From NCBI GenBank assembly GCA_024279915.1, contig JAJRRB010000023.1, positions 1 through 45,863 on the forward strand: a stretch of DNA of 45,863 nucleotides, read 5' to 3'. The translations under genes were made by a program, and so were the position numbers. The DNA is from Deltaproteobacteria bacterium. Lineage in GTDB: Bacteria; Desulfobacterota; Desulfuromonadia; Desulfuromonadales; BM103. Within the stretch, counting starts at the first letter, position 1, and each line of letters begins with the position of its first letter. This document shows positions 1 to 10,740 of the stretch, piece by piece. The notes beneath the pieces were generated by a model. It was not told where the DNA came from, made no database searches, and saw nothing but the letters and a program-made list of their open reading frames with translations.

Positions 1-282
1 CTTGCCTTCGGTCTGGTCTTTGAGCTGCCAGTGGTAATTTTTTTCCTGGCACGCCTGGGCATTGTTGATCACAAGATGCTCGCACGCAACCGCAAGTTCG
101 CCCTTCTCTCTGCCTTCCTGAGCGGCGCCATGCTCACCCCTCCAGATGTCTTCTCGCAAACCGCTCTGGCCGTGCCTTTTGTCGTCCTTTATGAAATCGG
201 TATTATCGTTGCGAGGCTGTTTGGAAAGAAGCGTGATCCTGTTGCGGAAGATGCATCCAAAGAGGACTCCGCAGGGAAATAA
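1..282 (+). CDS. tatC: Sec-independent translocase subunit TatC, C-terminal part
   Basis: Partial gene: the reading frame is already open at base 1 and ends with TAA at 280-282, giving 93 residues. TatC is the polytopic membrane subunit that recognises twin-arginine signal peptides of folded proteins exported across the inner membrane. The visible part holds the last two or three membrane segments, including [18 protein letters not shown] and the conserved ILTPPD-like motif (here [10 protein letters not shown]), then a charged tail typical of the C-terminus. The rest of the gene lies outside the window. A strong hairpin follows immediately, so tatC is probably the last gene of its transcript. 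The identification rests on motif recognition. Confidence 0.9.
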   Translation, partial: LAFGLVFELPVVIFFLARLGIVDHKMLARNRKFALLSAFLSGAMLTPPDVFSQTALAVPFVVLYEIGIIVARLFGKKRDPVAEDASKEDSAGK

Positions 283-308
283 CATCTGCACTCTCTTGCG
301 AGAAGATA

Positions 309-342
309 AAAGCGGGCCTGAAGACAACTTCAGGCCCGCTTT
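309..342. terminator. Bidirectional intrinsic terminator between tatC and the DsbA-like gene
   Basis: A perfect 15-bp stem (AAAGCGGGCCTGAAG at 309-323, complement at 328-342) with a 4-nt loop lies between convergent genes. A-rich and T-rich flanks on both sides fit termination in either direction. Confidence 0.85.
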
Positions 343-370
343 AGCTTGTAAAAAAACAACAGCTTGATTT

Positions 371-1216
371 TTATTTGGCAACCTTCTTCAGTTCTGCATC
401 AATCATCTTCTTAAAGCCCTTGATACTGCGATCTTTCAGCTGTATGCCATTAATATAAACGGCAGGAGTACCACGCACACCAGCCTTGGCACCAAGCTGC
501 ATATCAGCCGCGACCTCCTGTTGCAGGGCGGGGTTCACAATGTCCTGATCAAAACGCGCCATATCCAGGCCGACACTTTCGGCCAGTTCCCGAATCAAGG
601 CAGCGTTGAGTTTATTGTAATTGGCAAATAACTGGTCATGCATTGGCCAGAATTTGCCCTGGTTGCGTGCGGCAATGCTGGCGATTGCCGCTGGTTTGGC
701 AAACTTGTGCATGCTTAAAGGGAAATGCTTGTACACCATCTGAACCTGCTGTGGATAAGCGGCCATGACCTGGTCCAGAGTCGGGACCAGGCGGGCACAG
801 TAGGGACACTGAAAATCATCAAAGAGAGTAATGGTGACCGGAGCGTTTTCCGCACCCTTAACTGCCGAGGAGTTCACTGGCAACTGCAGGACAATGGAGA
901 TTTCAACGAACTGTAGTTCTTTACCTTTGCTATTACCGAGATAGAGTCTCTGACCGTCTGGAGAGACTTCCAGGCTGGTGATGCCTGCGCCAACATTGAA
1001 GCTTTCCTGTTTTTGACCATTGGCAGCAAAAATCTGCACGTCACCACCTTCTAGAAGTACAAACAAGCGACCGTCGCTCACACTCTGCGCTATATCCACA
1101 GGAGCTGCCGGCAAAGGTTGACGTTTAACCAGATTCTTCTCCAGTTCCGCATACGCCAGACTGGTGGTTAAAACCAGTCCGAGCAGCAAAACCATAATAC
1201 GGCGTGCTCCTGTCAT
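371..1216 (-). CDS. Secreted DsbA-family thiol-disulfide protein with an N-terminal propeller-like segment
   Basis: A 281-residue exported protein. Residues 1-23 form a signal peptide ending AYA. Residues about 36-105 look like one or two beta-propeller-type repeats (SDGRLFVLLEGG, then LEVSPDGQRLYLG). From residue 118 onward there is a thioredoxin/DsbA fold with the redox motif CPYC at 137-140 and the cis-proline loop GTP at 249-251. The family oxidises, isomerises or reduces cysteine pairs in periplasmic or extracytoplasmic proteins. The domain is closest to the DSBA-like/DsbG-type group (Thioredoxin_4) that also includes BdbD-like proteins. The ATG start is preceded by AGAGGG at good spacing. 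The gene is monocistronic and convergent with tatC. The partner and the direction of electron flow cannot be told from the sequence. Confidence 0.8.
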   Translation of the reverse strand: MTGARRIMVLLLGLVLTTSLAYAELEKNLVKRQPLPAAPVDIAQSVSDGRLFVLLEGGDVQIFAANGQKQESFNVGAGITSLEVSPDGQRLYLGNSKGKELQFVEISIVLQLPVNSSAVKGAENAPVTITLFDDFQCPYCARLVPTLDQVMAAYPQQVQMVYKHFPLSMHKFAKPAAIASIAARNQGKFWPMHDQLFANYNKLNAALIRELAESVGLDMARFDQDIVNPALQQEVAADMQLGAKAGVRGTPAVYINGIQLKDRSIKGFKKMIDAELKKVAK

Positions 1217-1354
1217 TATACTTACCCTCTCATTTAGGTTTTGAAGAATACCACCCGCTTCAGTGGTGCAATCTTAAACGGCTACAATGTCTATCATAAT
1301 GACCTGCCTGCCTGTTCCATGTCAATCTCGGCCAAGACCTCGACGGTTCAGACC

Positions 1355-1383
1355 TTGACATTAAGTCTATGCAACGGCATAAC
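1355..1383 (+). promoter_or_regulatory. Sigma70-like promoter of the ABC exporter genes
   Basis: TTGACA at 1355-1360 and CATAAC at 1378-1383, separated by 17 nt. The ATG of the ABC ATPase follows only 10 nt downstream and no Shine-Dalgarno sequence is visible, so transcripts from this promoter would be nearly leaderless. This is a prediction from sequence alone. Confidence 0.4.
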
Positions 1384-1393
1384 TTGAAACACC

Positions 1394-2320
1394 ATGTCAA
1401 TTCCAGCACTTGCCATAAAAGACCTATCAAAAGAGTACGACGGCACCCTGGCTGTTAACGATATCTCTTTTACGATTGAGCCAGGAGAAATCTTTGGCCT
1501 GCTTGGACCCAATGGTGCTGGCAAGAGTACCGCAATTAATATGATCGGCGGCGTCTCTCGCATCGGCAGCGGGTCAATCGAGATTTTTGGCTTTGATAAT
1601 CAAAAAGACTCTCGCACCACTCGACGTATGGTCGGCGTCATGCACCAGGAAATAGTCATCGATAACTTCTTCACCATCGATCAGGCCCTGCGTTTTCACG
1701 CTGGCTACTACGGGGTTCGCGATGATGCGGCCTGGCGGCAGCGCTTGATAGATCGCCTTGGTCTGCAACCACACCTGCACAAGGTCATGATCAAATTATC
1801 CGGTGGTATGAAGCGCCGCTTCATGATTGCCAAGGCGTTGATTCACAAACCTCAGCTTTTGATTCTCGATGAACCAACTGCCGGCGTCGATGTGGAGCTG
1901 CGCCACACTCTCTGGGACTTTGTGCATGAGATCAACCAGCAGGGAACCACTATCCTGCTCACTACTCATTATCTCGAAGAGGCCGAGCAGATGTGCGATC
2001 GCATCGCCATCATGAATCATGGCAAGCTGATTGCTCTCGAATCAACAGCAACGCTGCTGAAGGAACTTGGTACCCGGAGCATTCTGGTTCACTTGCAAAC
2101 CCCCATTAATGAATTGCCTGAGGATCTCTGCTGTCAGAGTGCGGAACTTGATGACGCAGGCACCACCCTGCAACTGACTCTGTCAGCAAGCCAACCGACA
2201 GGTGATCTACTGAGGCGGTTGTGTGATGCAGGACTGCCGATCGCTGACATTGAAACCAGAAAAGCCGGCCTAGAAGAGATCTTCCTGCAGATGACCAAAG
2301 CTGGCAAGGCAGAGCCATGA
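1394..2320 (+). CDS. ABC transporter ATP-binding protein
   Basis: A 308-residue ATPase of an ABC-2-type exporter. All catalytic motifs are present: Walker A GPNGAGKST at 38-46, signature LSGGM at 135-139, Walker B LLILDE at 155-160 followed by PTAGVD, and the H-loop TTH at 190-192. The extra C-terminal region of about 90 residues after the H-loop is usual for the CcmA/DrrA-like drug, polysaccharide or lipid exporter group. The stop codon overlaps the start of the permease gene in an ATGA, so the two are co-transcribed and form one transporter (two ATPases with two permeases at the inner membrane). The substrate is unknown. The ATG start has no recognisable ribosome binding site. Confidence 0.88.
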   Translation: MSIPALAIKDLSKEYDGTLAVNDISFTIEPGEIFGLLGPNGAGKSTAINMIGGVSRIGSGSIEIFGFDNQKDSRTTRRMVGVMHQEIVIDNFFTIDQALRFHAGYYGVRDDAAWRQRLIDRLGLQPHLHKVMIKLSGGMKRRFMIAKALIHKPQLLILDEPTAGVDVELRHTLWDFVHEINQQGTTILLTTHYLEEAEQMCDRIAIMNHGKLIALESTATLLKELGTRSILVHLQTPINELPEDLCCQSAELDDAGTTLQLTLSASQPTGDLLRRLCDAGLPIADIETRKAGLEEIFLQMTKAGKAEP

Positions 2321-3105
2321 ATCAGCGCCAAGAGCCCGAATTTATAAGCTGGTTGCCCTTCTATACGCTACTACAGAAGGAAATTCGCCGTTTTTTACGC
2401 GTTGCATCGCAGACTCTTGTGACTCCAGTGATCACCGCTTCACTTTATCTCTTTATCTTCGGAGCCACCCTGGGAGATCGCATCAGCGTCCTGGAAGGTT
2501 TCAGCTACGCCCAGTTTGTTATCCCCGGTCTGATCCTGATGGGAGTCATCAACAACTCCTTTGCCAACGTCGCCTCGTCTCTCTTTATGTCGCGCTATCT
2601 CGGTAATATCGTCGACTTGCTGGTCACCCCGGTCACTCCGTCCCAATTCATTATGGCTTACACTCTGGCCGCTATGTTGCGCGGTCTGACGGTCGGCCTG
2701 GTGGTCTGGCTGATCTCCTGTCTCTTTGCCACACTGCCCTGGGCGCATCCGTTTGCCGCCCTTGGTATGGCCTGCCTGGCCAGTTTTCTCTTTGCCCAGT
2801 TCGGGATTATCGCAGCCATTCACGCCGATAATTTTGACGCCCTGTCAATGTATACCAACTTTATCATTCTGCCGTTGATCTACCTCGGTGGTGTTTTCTA
2901 TCCCATTTCCATCCTGCCGCCACTCTGGGCCAAGCTGTCGCACCTCAACCCGCTCTTCTACCTGATCGATGGTTTCCGTTATGCATTACTCGGGGTTGGC
3001 GACCTGCCTTTTATTGTTTCTTTCGCTGTCGTCTCTGCAATGGCTTTGATCCTTTTTCTCTGGGCCGCCACTCTGATTGCGCGTAGTCACCGTTTACGGA
3101 CTTGA
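2317..3105 (+). CDS. ABC-2 type transporter permease
   Basis: A 262-residue integral membrane protein with about six hydrophobic segments and the ABC-2 arrangement of NodJ/DrrB-like permeases. Examples are the first segment LVTPVITASLYLFIFGATLG and the late GGVFYPISILPPLWAKLSHLNPLFYLIDGFRY stretch, where a short cytoplasmic coupling region precedes the last membrane helix. It starts within the stop codon of the ATPase gene (4-nt overlap), so translation is coupled. It forms the membrane channel of the exporter energised by the upstream protein. The substrate cannot be inferred. A strong terminator follows the gene. Confidence 0.85.
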   Translation: MNQRQEPEFISWLPFYTLLQKEIRRFLRVASQTLVTPVITASLYLFIFGATLGDRISVLEGFSYAQFVIPGLILMGVINNSFANVASSLFMSRYLGNIVDLLVTPVTPSQFIMAYTLAAMLRGLTVGLVVWLISCLFATLPWAHPFAALGMACLASFLFAQFGIIAAIHADNFDALSMYTNFIILPLIYLGGVFYPISILPPLWAKLSHLNPLFYLIDGFRYALLGVGDLPFIVSFAVVSAMALILFLWAATLIARSHRLRT

Positions 3106-3156
3106 AATCGTTGTATACATACTTGTGACAGTGGTATCGTCCACAGCGTTAGGTAC

Positions 3157-3194
3157 ACAAATGAGGCCCGTCCAACTGGACGGGCCTCATTTGT
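3157..3194. terminator. Intrinsic terminator between the ABC permease and gntR
   Basis: A 17-bp perfect stem (3157-3173 with 3178-3194, core ATGAGGCCCGTCC) and the 4-nt loop AACT sit between convergent genes. The stem base is A/T rich on both sides, so it can serve both strands. Confidence 0.85.
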
Positions 3195-3223
3195 CGTTTA
3201 CTATGTGAACTCTTCTGATACGG

Positions 3224-3934
3224 TTATGTCGCAACCGATTTCAACTCAGAGCCATCCTTGCCTGCAACTTTTTCTGTCTGATTCATGCTCTGGATCAACA
3301 CCTCGGCACCAATGGTTGCTGCATGCCGTACCAGGCTATCGGCACGGTTGCCATCATGATCCCTGAACGCCTGTATCATATCTTGATGATCTTCTATTGA
3401 AACGACCATACGTCCAGGCTGTGAAAGTGATGCCAGGCGCAGGCGCTTGAACTTCATGACCAGCTGATTAATCATTTCGGAAAGCTTGTCGTTACCGGCA
3501 GCCTTGATGAAAACTTCATGAAATTCATTATGCACGCGAAAGAAGGTCTTCACGTCACCTTCTTTGGCAATCTTGTGCAGACGCTCATTGATCGATTCAA
3601 GACGCTCTATCTCTTTCTCTGTCAATTTGTCCGCGGCCATCCTTGCGGCAAAACCTTCAAGAATTATCTTGATCGCATAAAACTCCTCAATATCCCGCTC
3701 AGATAACGAAGCGACAACGGCACCCTTTCGAGGTACCACTTCCAGATAACCCTCCGATTCCAACTGTCGGAAAGCCTCCCTGATCGGTGTTCTGCTGATC
3801 CCGAAACGTTCCGCCAGATCTGGCTCCGAGACACGTTCACCAGGTTTCAAAGAACCTTTCAAGATAGCATCCCTGATTGTTTCGAGGATTTTCTCACGTA
3901 AGGTCTGATGTCTTTCCATTTGTTTTCTACGCAC
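3224..3934 (-). CDS. GntR-family transcriptional regulator with FCD ligand-binding domain
   Basis: A 236-residue DNA-binding regulator. The N-terminal winged helix-turn-helix is typical of GntR (ILKGSLKPGERVSEPDLAERFGISRTPIREAFRQLESEGYL). The C-terminal half is an all-helical FCD domain with His residues in the usual places (VHNEFHEVF, EDHQDMI, LVRHAA) that bind a metal and a small carboxylate in known family members. I chose the GTG at 3934 because GGAG lies 7 nt upstream of it; the longer frame to 4048 would run through the promoter and operator. A perfect palindrome (3966-3984) covers its own -10 region, which suggests autorepression. The same core occurs before the ATP synthase operon. 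The effector is unknown. The regulator is divergent from the channel gene. Confidence 0.85.
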   Translation of the reverse strand: MRRKQMERHQTLREKILETIRDAILKGSLKPGERVSEPDLAERFGISRTPIREAFRQLESEGYLEVVPRKGAVVASLSERDIEEFYAIKIILEGFAARMAADKLTEKEIERLESINERLHKIAKEGDVKTFFRVHNEFHEVFIKAAGNDKLSEMINQLVMKFKRLRLASLSQPGRMVVSIEDHQDMIQAFRDHDGNRADSLVRHAATIGAEVLIQSMNQTEKVAGKDGSELKSVAT

Positions 3935-3965
3935 AATGAAACTCCGTTTTATTAGTCTTCGGCAA

Positions 3966-3993
3966 ATTGTATACAGTATACAATGAAAGTCAA
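3966..3993 (-). promoter_or_regulatory. gntR promoter overlapped by a perfect 19-bp operator palindrome
   Basis: On the minus strand, -35 TTGACT (3993-3988) and -10 TACAAT (3971-3966) are spaced by 16 nt. ATTGTATAC-A-GTATACAAT (3966-3984), a perfect 9-1-9 palindrome, covers the spacer and the -10 box. The form fits sites bound by FadR/VanR-type GntR dimers, so the encoded regulator probably represses itself. It may also affect the divergent channel gene 106 bp away. Confidence 0.75.
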
Positions 3994-4089
3994 GACCTTT
4001 TAATCGTAAAAACAGTCTAAGCCACTTAACTTCTTGCCTTTTAAGCATTCCATGACTATCATCGCTTTAGTTCTATAAAAGGATATTTC

Positions 4090-4428
4090 ATGGACCCCGT
4101 TCGCCATCTACGCTTTTCTGTTGCCTCACTTGTTTTAATTATTACCCTCGGTACCGTTGGCTATAGCTTGATTGAGGGCTGGAAAGCATTCGACGCCCTC
4201 TATATGACCGTCATCACCTTGGCCACTGTTGGCTTTAAGGAAGTACAACCCTTGTCGCCCGAAGGTAAATTGTTAACGATTGTCTTGATCATCAGTGGCA
4301 CAGGTATGATTGCCTATACGCTCAGCTGTTTACTCCAGTTCACACGGAAAGGTCAGCTCCGCACAATCCTTGGTGAGCAACCATCCATCAACCCGCTGGG
4401 AAGAATTGCCGCAGGACATCAACAATGA
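4090..4428 (+). CDS. Minimal two-helix potassium-channel-like membrane protein without an RCK domain
   Basis: A 112-residue protein with the Ion_trans_2 layout: TM1 at about 10-28, pore helix and filter around 40-53, and TM2 at about 63-85. The filter region reads TLATVGFKEV, so the position of the second glycine of the canonical TVGYG is Lys. Relatives usually continue after TM2 into a TrkA-N/RCK nucleotide-binding domain. Here the protein stops about 27 residues after TM2, and its TGA overlaps the start of the next gene. It may be a minimal tetrameric channel or a truncated remnant. GGAT lies upstream of the ATG at 4090. Ion selectivity cannot be assumed with this filter. Confidence 0.7.
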   Translation: MDPVRHLRFSVASLVLIITLGTVGYSLIEGWKAFDALYMTVITLATVGFKEVQPLSPEGKLLTIVLIISGTGMIAYTLSCLLQFTRKGQLRTILGEQPSINPLGRIAAGHQQ

Positions 4429-5198
4429 TGCAAATCCGCCTGGGTGGTCACATCCCGTGGGCACAGATTAATGACTATCTTGAGCTCGTCCTTGATCTCG
4501 ACCTGGCACCTGAAATTGCCATCAAAGGGCCTGAGCTAGACACTCTGGACGAAGAGCTGCTGGACCAGGTTGCACAATCTCTAGCAGTCGCTCAAGTCAG
4601 GCCAACGGTGCATGCCCCCTTTTTCGATCTCAACCCCGGAGCTCTCGACCCTTTAATTCGTCAAGTGACTTATCAACGTCTTAGTCAGGCCCTGGCGGTT
4701 GCCGCTCGTCTCAATGCTCACCTGATGGTGATTCATCCTGGGTTTGATAAATGGCGCTACCCGAACCTCGACCAGCTCTGGTTGGCTCTGGCCAAAGAAT
4801 TCTTTCCGCCTCTTTTAGAGCAGGCGGCAGCTTGTGATTGTCGTCTGGCAATTGAAAACATCTATGAGGAAACTCCGGATACACTGGTGCAGCTGTTGGA
4901 GGCAATTGATTCGCAATGGTTCGGCCACTGCTTTGATGCCGGCCACTGGCATCTTTTTGGAAAACAACCTATGGCAGACTGGCTGGATGTGATCAGCTCT
5001 CGTCTTTTTCATCTGCACCTGCACGACAACCACGGACGTGCTGATGAGCACCTGCCGGTTGGTGATGGGACGATCGATTTCACACCGCTACAGCTGAAAC
5101 TTCACAAGCTGACGGCTCTGCCCAGTATGACTCTAGAAGCTCATAGTGAAGAGCATCTGAAGCGTTCTTTACATCAAGTAAAAAAATTACTCCTTTAA
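4425..5198 (+). CDS. Sugar phosphate isomerase/epimerase-like TIM-barrel protein
   Basis: A 257-residue protein of the xylose isomerase-like/AP endonuclease 2 superfamily. Metal-site motifs occur in order: VHAPFFDLNPG, MVIHPGFDKW, AIENIYEETP, CFDAGHWHLFG, FHLHLHDNHGRADEHLPVGDGTIDF and a late Glu in TLEAHSEE. Such proteins are cytoplasmic metal-dependent enzymes acting on sugars, inositols or abasic DNA; this compact form without an obvious DNA-binding signature is more likely a small-molecule isomerase or epimerase. Two adjacent ATG codons (4425, 4428) are possible starts. The overlap with the channel gene indicates one transcript. The substrate is unknown. Confidence 0.75.
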   Translation: MMQIRLGGHIPWAQINDYLELVLDLDLAPEIAIKGPELDTLDEELLDQVAQSLAVAQVRPTVHAPFFDLNPGALDPLIRQVTYQRLSQALAVAARLNAHLMVIHPGFDKWRYPNLDQLWLALAKEFFPPLLEQAAACDCRLAIENIYEETPDTLVQLLEAIDSQWFGHCFDAGHWHLFGKQPMADWLDVISSRLFHLHLHDNHGRADEHLPVGDGTIDFTPLQLKLHKLTALPSMTLEAHSEEHLKRSLHQVKKLLL

Positions 5199-5204
5199 CG
5201 AAAA

Positions 5205-5232
5205 GAAGGGCGACTCACATGAGCCGCCCTTC
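5205..5232. terminator. Intrinsic terminator shared by the isomerase gene and atpC
   Basis: Stem GAAGGGCG/CGCCCTTC with an inner CTCA/TGAG segment after one mismatch and a 2-nt turn. It lies between convergent genes, 6 nt after the isomerase stop and 26 nt from the atpC stop. Confidence 0.7.
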
Positions 5233-5258
5233 AGTATTGTATGCATCTATGTCGCGAA

Positions 5259-5672
5259 TCAGTGGAGAGTTTTACCTGCCACCTGGACACGGATCACAGC
5301 GCGCTCAAGAGCAGCTTCCATGATCTTGGAGTCCTTGTCTTCGCTGGTGAGCTTTGCAAGAGCTTCTTCAGCACGAGCAAGTGCTGCTTTGGCTCGTTCC
5401 ACATCAATCTGGTCAGCAGGCTCAGCAGTTTCAACCAGCACAGTCATAACGTTGTCTTCAACTTCCACATATCCCCAGTTAACCGCAACGTGACAAGTCT
5501 CACCACCTTGCTTGTAGGACAGTTCACCAACCTTGAGCGTGGTCAATAGAGAAGTATGGTCGGGAAGCACACCGAACTCGCCGACGGTACCAGGAGCGGT
5601 CACTTCTTCAACCTCTTCCGACAATACCCGCTTGTAAGGTGTTACCATTTCCAATTTAAGCTTTTCTGCCAT
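5259..5672 (-). CDS. atpC: ATP synthase F1 epsilon subunit
   Basis: 137 residues, the usual length. The N-terminal beta-sandwich (LKLEMVTPYKRVLSEEVEEVTAPGTVGEFGVLPDHTSLLT) is the conserved part that contacts gamma and the c-ring. The C-terminal helical hairpin (ERAKAALARAEEALAKL) is the ATP-sensitive inhibitory arm. It is the last gene of the atp operon, about 33 nt after atpD, followed by a terminator. It is part of the rotor stalk of F-type ATP synthase at the inner membrane. Confidence 0.95.
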   Translation of the reverse strand: MAEKLKLEMVTPYKRVLSEEVEEVTAPGTVGEFGVLPDHTSLLTTLKVGELSYKQGGETCHVAVNWGYVEVEDNVMTVLVETAEPADQIDVERAKAALARAEEALAKLTSEDKDSKIMEAALERAVIRVQVAGKTLH

Positions 5673-5705
5673 GCCTGTTTATTACTTTATGCCGGAATTT
5701 ATTGA

Positions 5706-7181
<1,476 letters not shown>

Positions 7182-8057
7182 TTAAGACTTAAGAGACTCA
7201 GAGCCGGAGATGATCTCCAGCAGTTCCTTGGTAATCGAAGCCTGACGTGCGCGATTGTACTGCAAAGTCAGCTTGCCAATCCTTTCTGAAGCATTTTTGC
7301 TGGCACTATCCATGGCCGTCATCCGTGCGCCGTGCTCCGAAGCTGCGGATTCAAGCAGTGAGCGGAAGATCTGCACTTCGACGTGTTTTGGCAGTATTTC
7401 TTCCAAAACTTCTTTGGCATTCGGCTCATAGATGTAATCTGTAACCATCACACCTTCTTCCACTTCTTTTGGCACGATCGGTAGCAGCTGTGTGACAGTC
7501 TGTACCTGGGTCATCACACTCTGGAACGCGTTGTAAACCAGGAAAACCGAGTCGTAATCACCACTACGGTAGAGACCGATGACCTCCTGGCCAAGCAGCG
7601 CTCCGGTCGGGTAGCTCACTTGACCGGTACCCACCAGGTTTTCATGAACCTTGGTGATCTCCATGCCTTTGCGGCGTTTGAGATAATCATTACCCTTACG
7701 GCCAACGATTAACAGCTCATAGCTCTCAAAACGCTCTGACTTTTCACGGATAAACCGTTCAGCAGTTTTGGAGATATTGGTATTGAAACCGCCACAGAGG
7801 CCACGATCGCCAGTGATCAGCACAACCAGTGCCTTGCCCTTGCCGCGTTCAGCCAGCAGGGGATGGCTATCAGCGTCTACACGCAAAGCCAGACTGGAGA
7901 GTACATCAGCCATCTTGTCCGCATAGGGACGAGCCGCGATAACCGCTTCCTGGGCACGCCGTAGCTTGGCCGCCGAAACCATTTTCATGGCTTTGGTGAT
8001 CTGCTGGGTGTTCTTGACCGTGCCTATTCTTTTTTTAATGTCTTTTAGACTTGCCAT
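7182..8057 (-). CDS. atpG: ATP synthase F1 gamma subunit
   Basis: 291 residues. It begins with the conserved N-terminal helix [36 protein letters not shown] and ends with the matching C-terminal helix ([37 protein letters not shown]). Together these form the coiled-coil rotor shaft inside the alpha/beta hexamer, and the [10 protein letters not shown] motif is characteristic. Located 26 nt after atpA and before atpD. Confidence 0.95.
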   Translation of the reverse strand: MASLKDIKKRIGTVKNTQQITKAMKMVSAAKLRRAQEAVIAARPYADKMADVLSSLALRVDADSHPLLAERGKGKALVVLITGDRGLCGGFNTNISKTAERFIREKSERFESYELLIVGRKGNDYLKRRKGMEITKVHENLVGTGQVSYPTGALLGQEVIGLYRSGDYDSVFLVYNAFQSVMTQVQTVTQLLPIVPKEVEEGVMVTDYIYEPNAKEVLEEILPKHVEVQIFRSLLESAASEHGARMTAMDSASKNASERIGKLTLQYNRARQASITKELLEIISGSESLKS

Positions 8058-8082
8058 CTCTTCTTACCCGATCGTTGCGTGA

Positions 8083-9609
<1,527 letters not shown>

Positions 9610-9613
9610 CTAG

Positions 9614-10159
9614 TTATGAAGGATTCTTCAAGGATTCTTCGATGCGTTTAAGTTGTGTTTTGACGCTGCCATCAAAGAGGCGACCGCCAATTTCCGCTTG
9701 CAAGCCACCGATCAGGTCGGGGTTAACTTCAACAGTGATAGCGACCTGCTTGCCTGTCTGTTTCTCAAGACTGGTGGCAATCGCCTGCTGTTGAACATCA
9801 TCCAACTCTGTAGCAGCTGTAATTTTAGCGCTCAGGATTCCTGACAGATCATCCGCCTGGCGTCGATAACTCTCTTCTATCTGACTCAGGAAGCAGAGCC
9901 GCCCTTTGCTCAAGAGCAGTCCAAGAAATTTGCCCATGCCTTCCGATAACTCAAGAAGCTTGCAGAGATCAGCCAACATGGCTTCTTTCTTTTCCAAGAC
10001 CAGGGTAGGGCTGTCGAGCAACTGACGCAACAACTCTTCCTGGGACAGAACTTCCTTAACTTTGGTCAACTCGTCGCCGTAGGCATCTACGGCCTTTTCT
10101 TCCACGCCGATCTCAACCAAGGCCTTGGCATACCGTCTGGTAAGGGCACTGACACTCAA
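9614..10159 (-). CDS. atpH: ATP synthase delta subunit (OSCP)
   Basis: 181 residues. The N-terminal helical domain starts SVSALTRRYAKALVEIG, the typical family opening, and the C-terminal motif VEVNPDLIGGLQAEIGGRLFDGSVKTQLKRI is the delta/OSCP signature. It links the peripheral b/b' stalk to the top of F1. The start is TTG (10159-10157), overlapping the TGA of atpF as TTGA and preceded by GGGAG, so translation is coupled. Confidence 0.93.
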   Translation of the reverse strand: MSVSALTRRYAKALVEIGVEEKAVDAYGDELTKVKEVLSQEELLRQLLDSPTLVLEKKEAMLADLCKLLELSEGMGKFLGLLLSKGRLCFLSQIEESYRRQADDLSGILSAKITAATELDDVQQQAIATSLEKQTGKQVAITVEVNPDLIGGLQAEIGGRLFDGSVKTQLKRIEESLKNPS

Positions 10160-10740
10160 TGGAGTTCTCCCACTTTCTGCATATATTCATCGACCAGACG
10201 CTTCTGGTCATCAGCAGAGACCTGCTTTTTAAGCATGTCTTCTGCAAGTTCCACGGCCAGGTTGGCAGCTTCCTCGCGTAATTCGATGCGCGCCTTGGCA
10301 ACCACACTGGAAGCCTTGTTGTCGGCCTCCTGTTCTATCTTCGCTGCCAGGTCGTTGGCGGCAACCAGGATTTTTTCACGTTCCAACTCACCTTCACGGC
10401 GAATTGAAGCGGTAATTGTATCAATCTCTTCGGTTGCCTTGGCCAGCTTTTCACTGTATTCGCGATGCTTGGCCTCTGCCGCATCCTTAGCTGCCTGAGC
10501 ACCCGCGAGGACCTTCTCAATCTCCTCGCTGCGACCCTTGAGTCCTTTACGGATCGGTTTGGTCACGAAATAGGCGAGTAGACCAACCATCAAAGCAAAA
10601 CTAAAGCAACGATAGAGGAAATCTTTAAGAATAACACCGCTGTCGCCACCAGAAGCAAGCGCAACGGCAGGAACCAACACCAAAACGGCCAGCAAGAGAG
10701 TCTTAAGGAGCATAGATTTTACGTTTGCTTTACCTTGCAT
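10156..10740 (-). CDS. atpF: ATP synthase F0 b subunit
   Basis: 194 residues. An N-terminal hydrophobic stretch (LLLAVLVLVPAVALASGG) resembling a signal peptide precedes the membrane anchor FSFALMVGLLAYFVTKPIRKGL. A long charged helix (roughly residues 60-190) then forms the peripheral stalk. Longer b subunits with an extra N-terminal segment occur in delta-proteobacteria. The start overlaps the atpX stop by one base (TGATG). It pairs with the b' subunit encoded just upstream. Confidence 0.9.
   Translation of the reverse strand: MQGKANVKSMLLKTLLLAVLVLVPAVALASGGDSGVILKDFLYRCFSFALMVGLLAYFVTKPIRKGLKGRSEEIEKVLAGAQAAKDAAEAKHREYSEKLAKATEEIDTITASIRREGELEREKILVAANDLAAKIEQEADNKASSVVAKARIELREEAANLAVELAEDMLKKQVSADDQKRLVDEYMQKVGELH

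Noticed and set aside
3111-3127. Third GntR-type site (TTGTATACATAC)
   Set aside because: Only one half-site matches well, and it lies between convergent gene ends rather than at a promoter.
3935-4048. Longer GntR protein starting at 4048
   Set aside because: This stretch contains the promoter and operator; the GTG at 3934 has a good GGAG.
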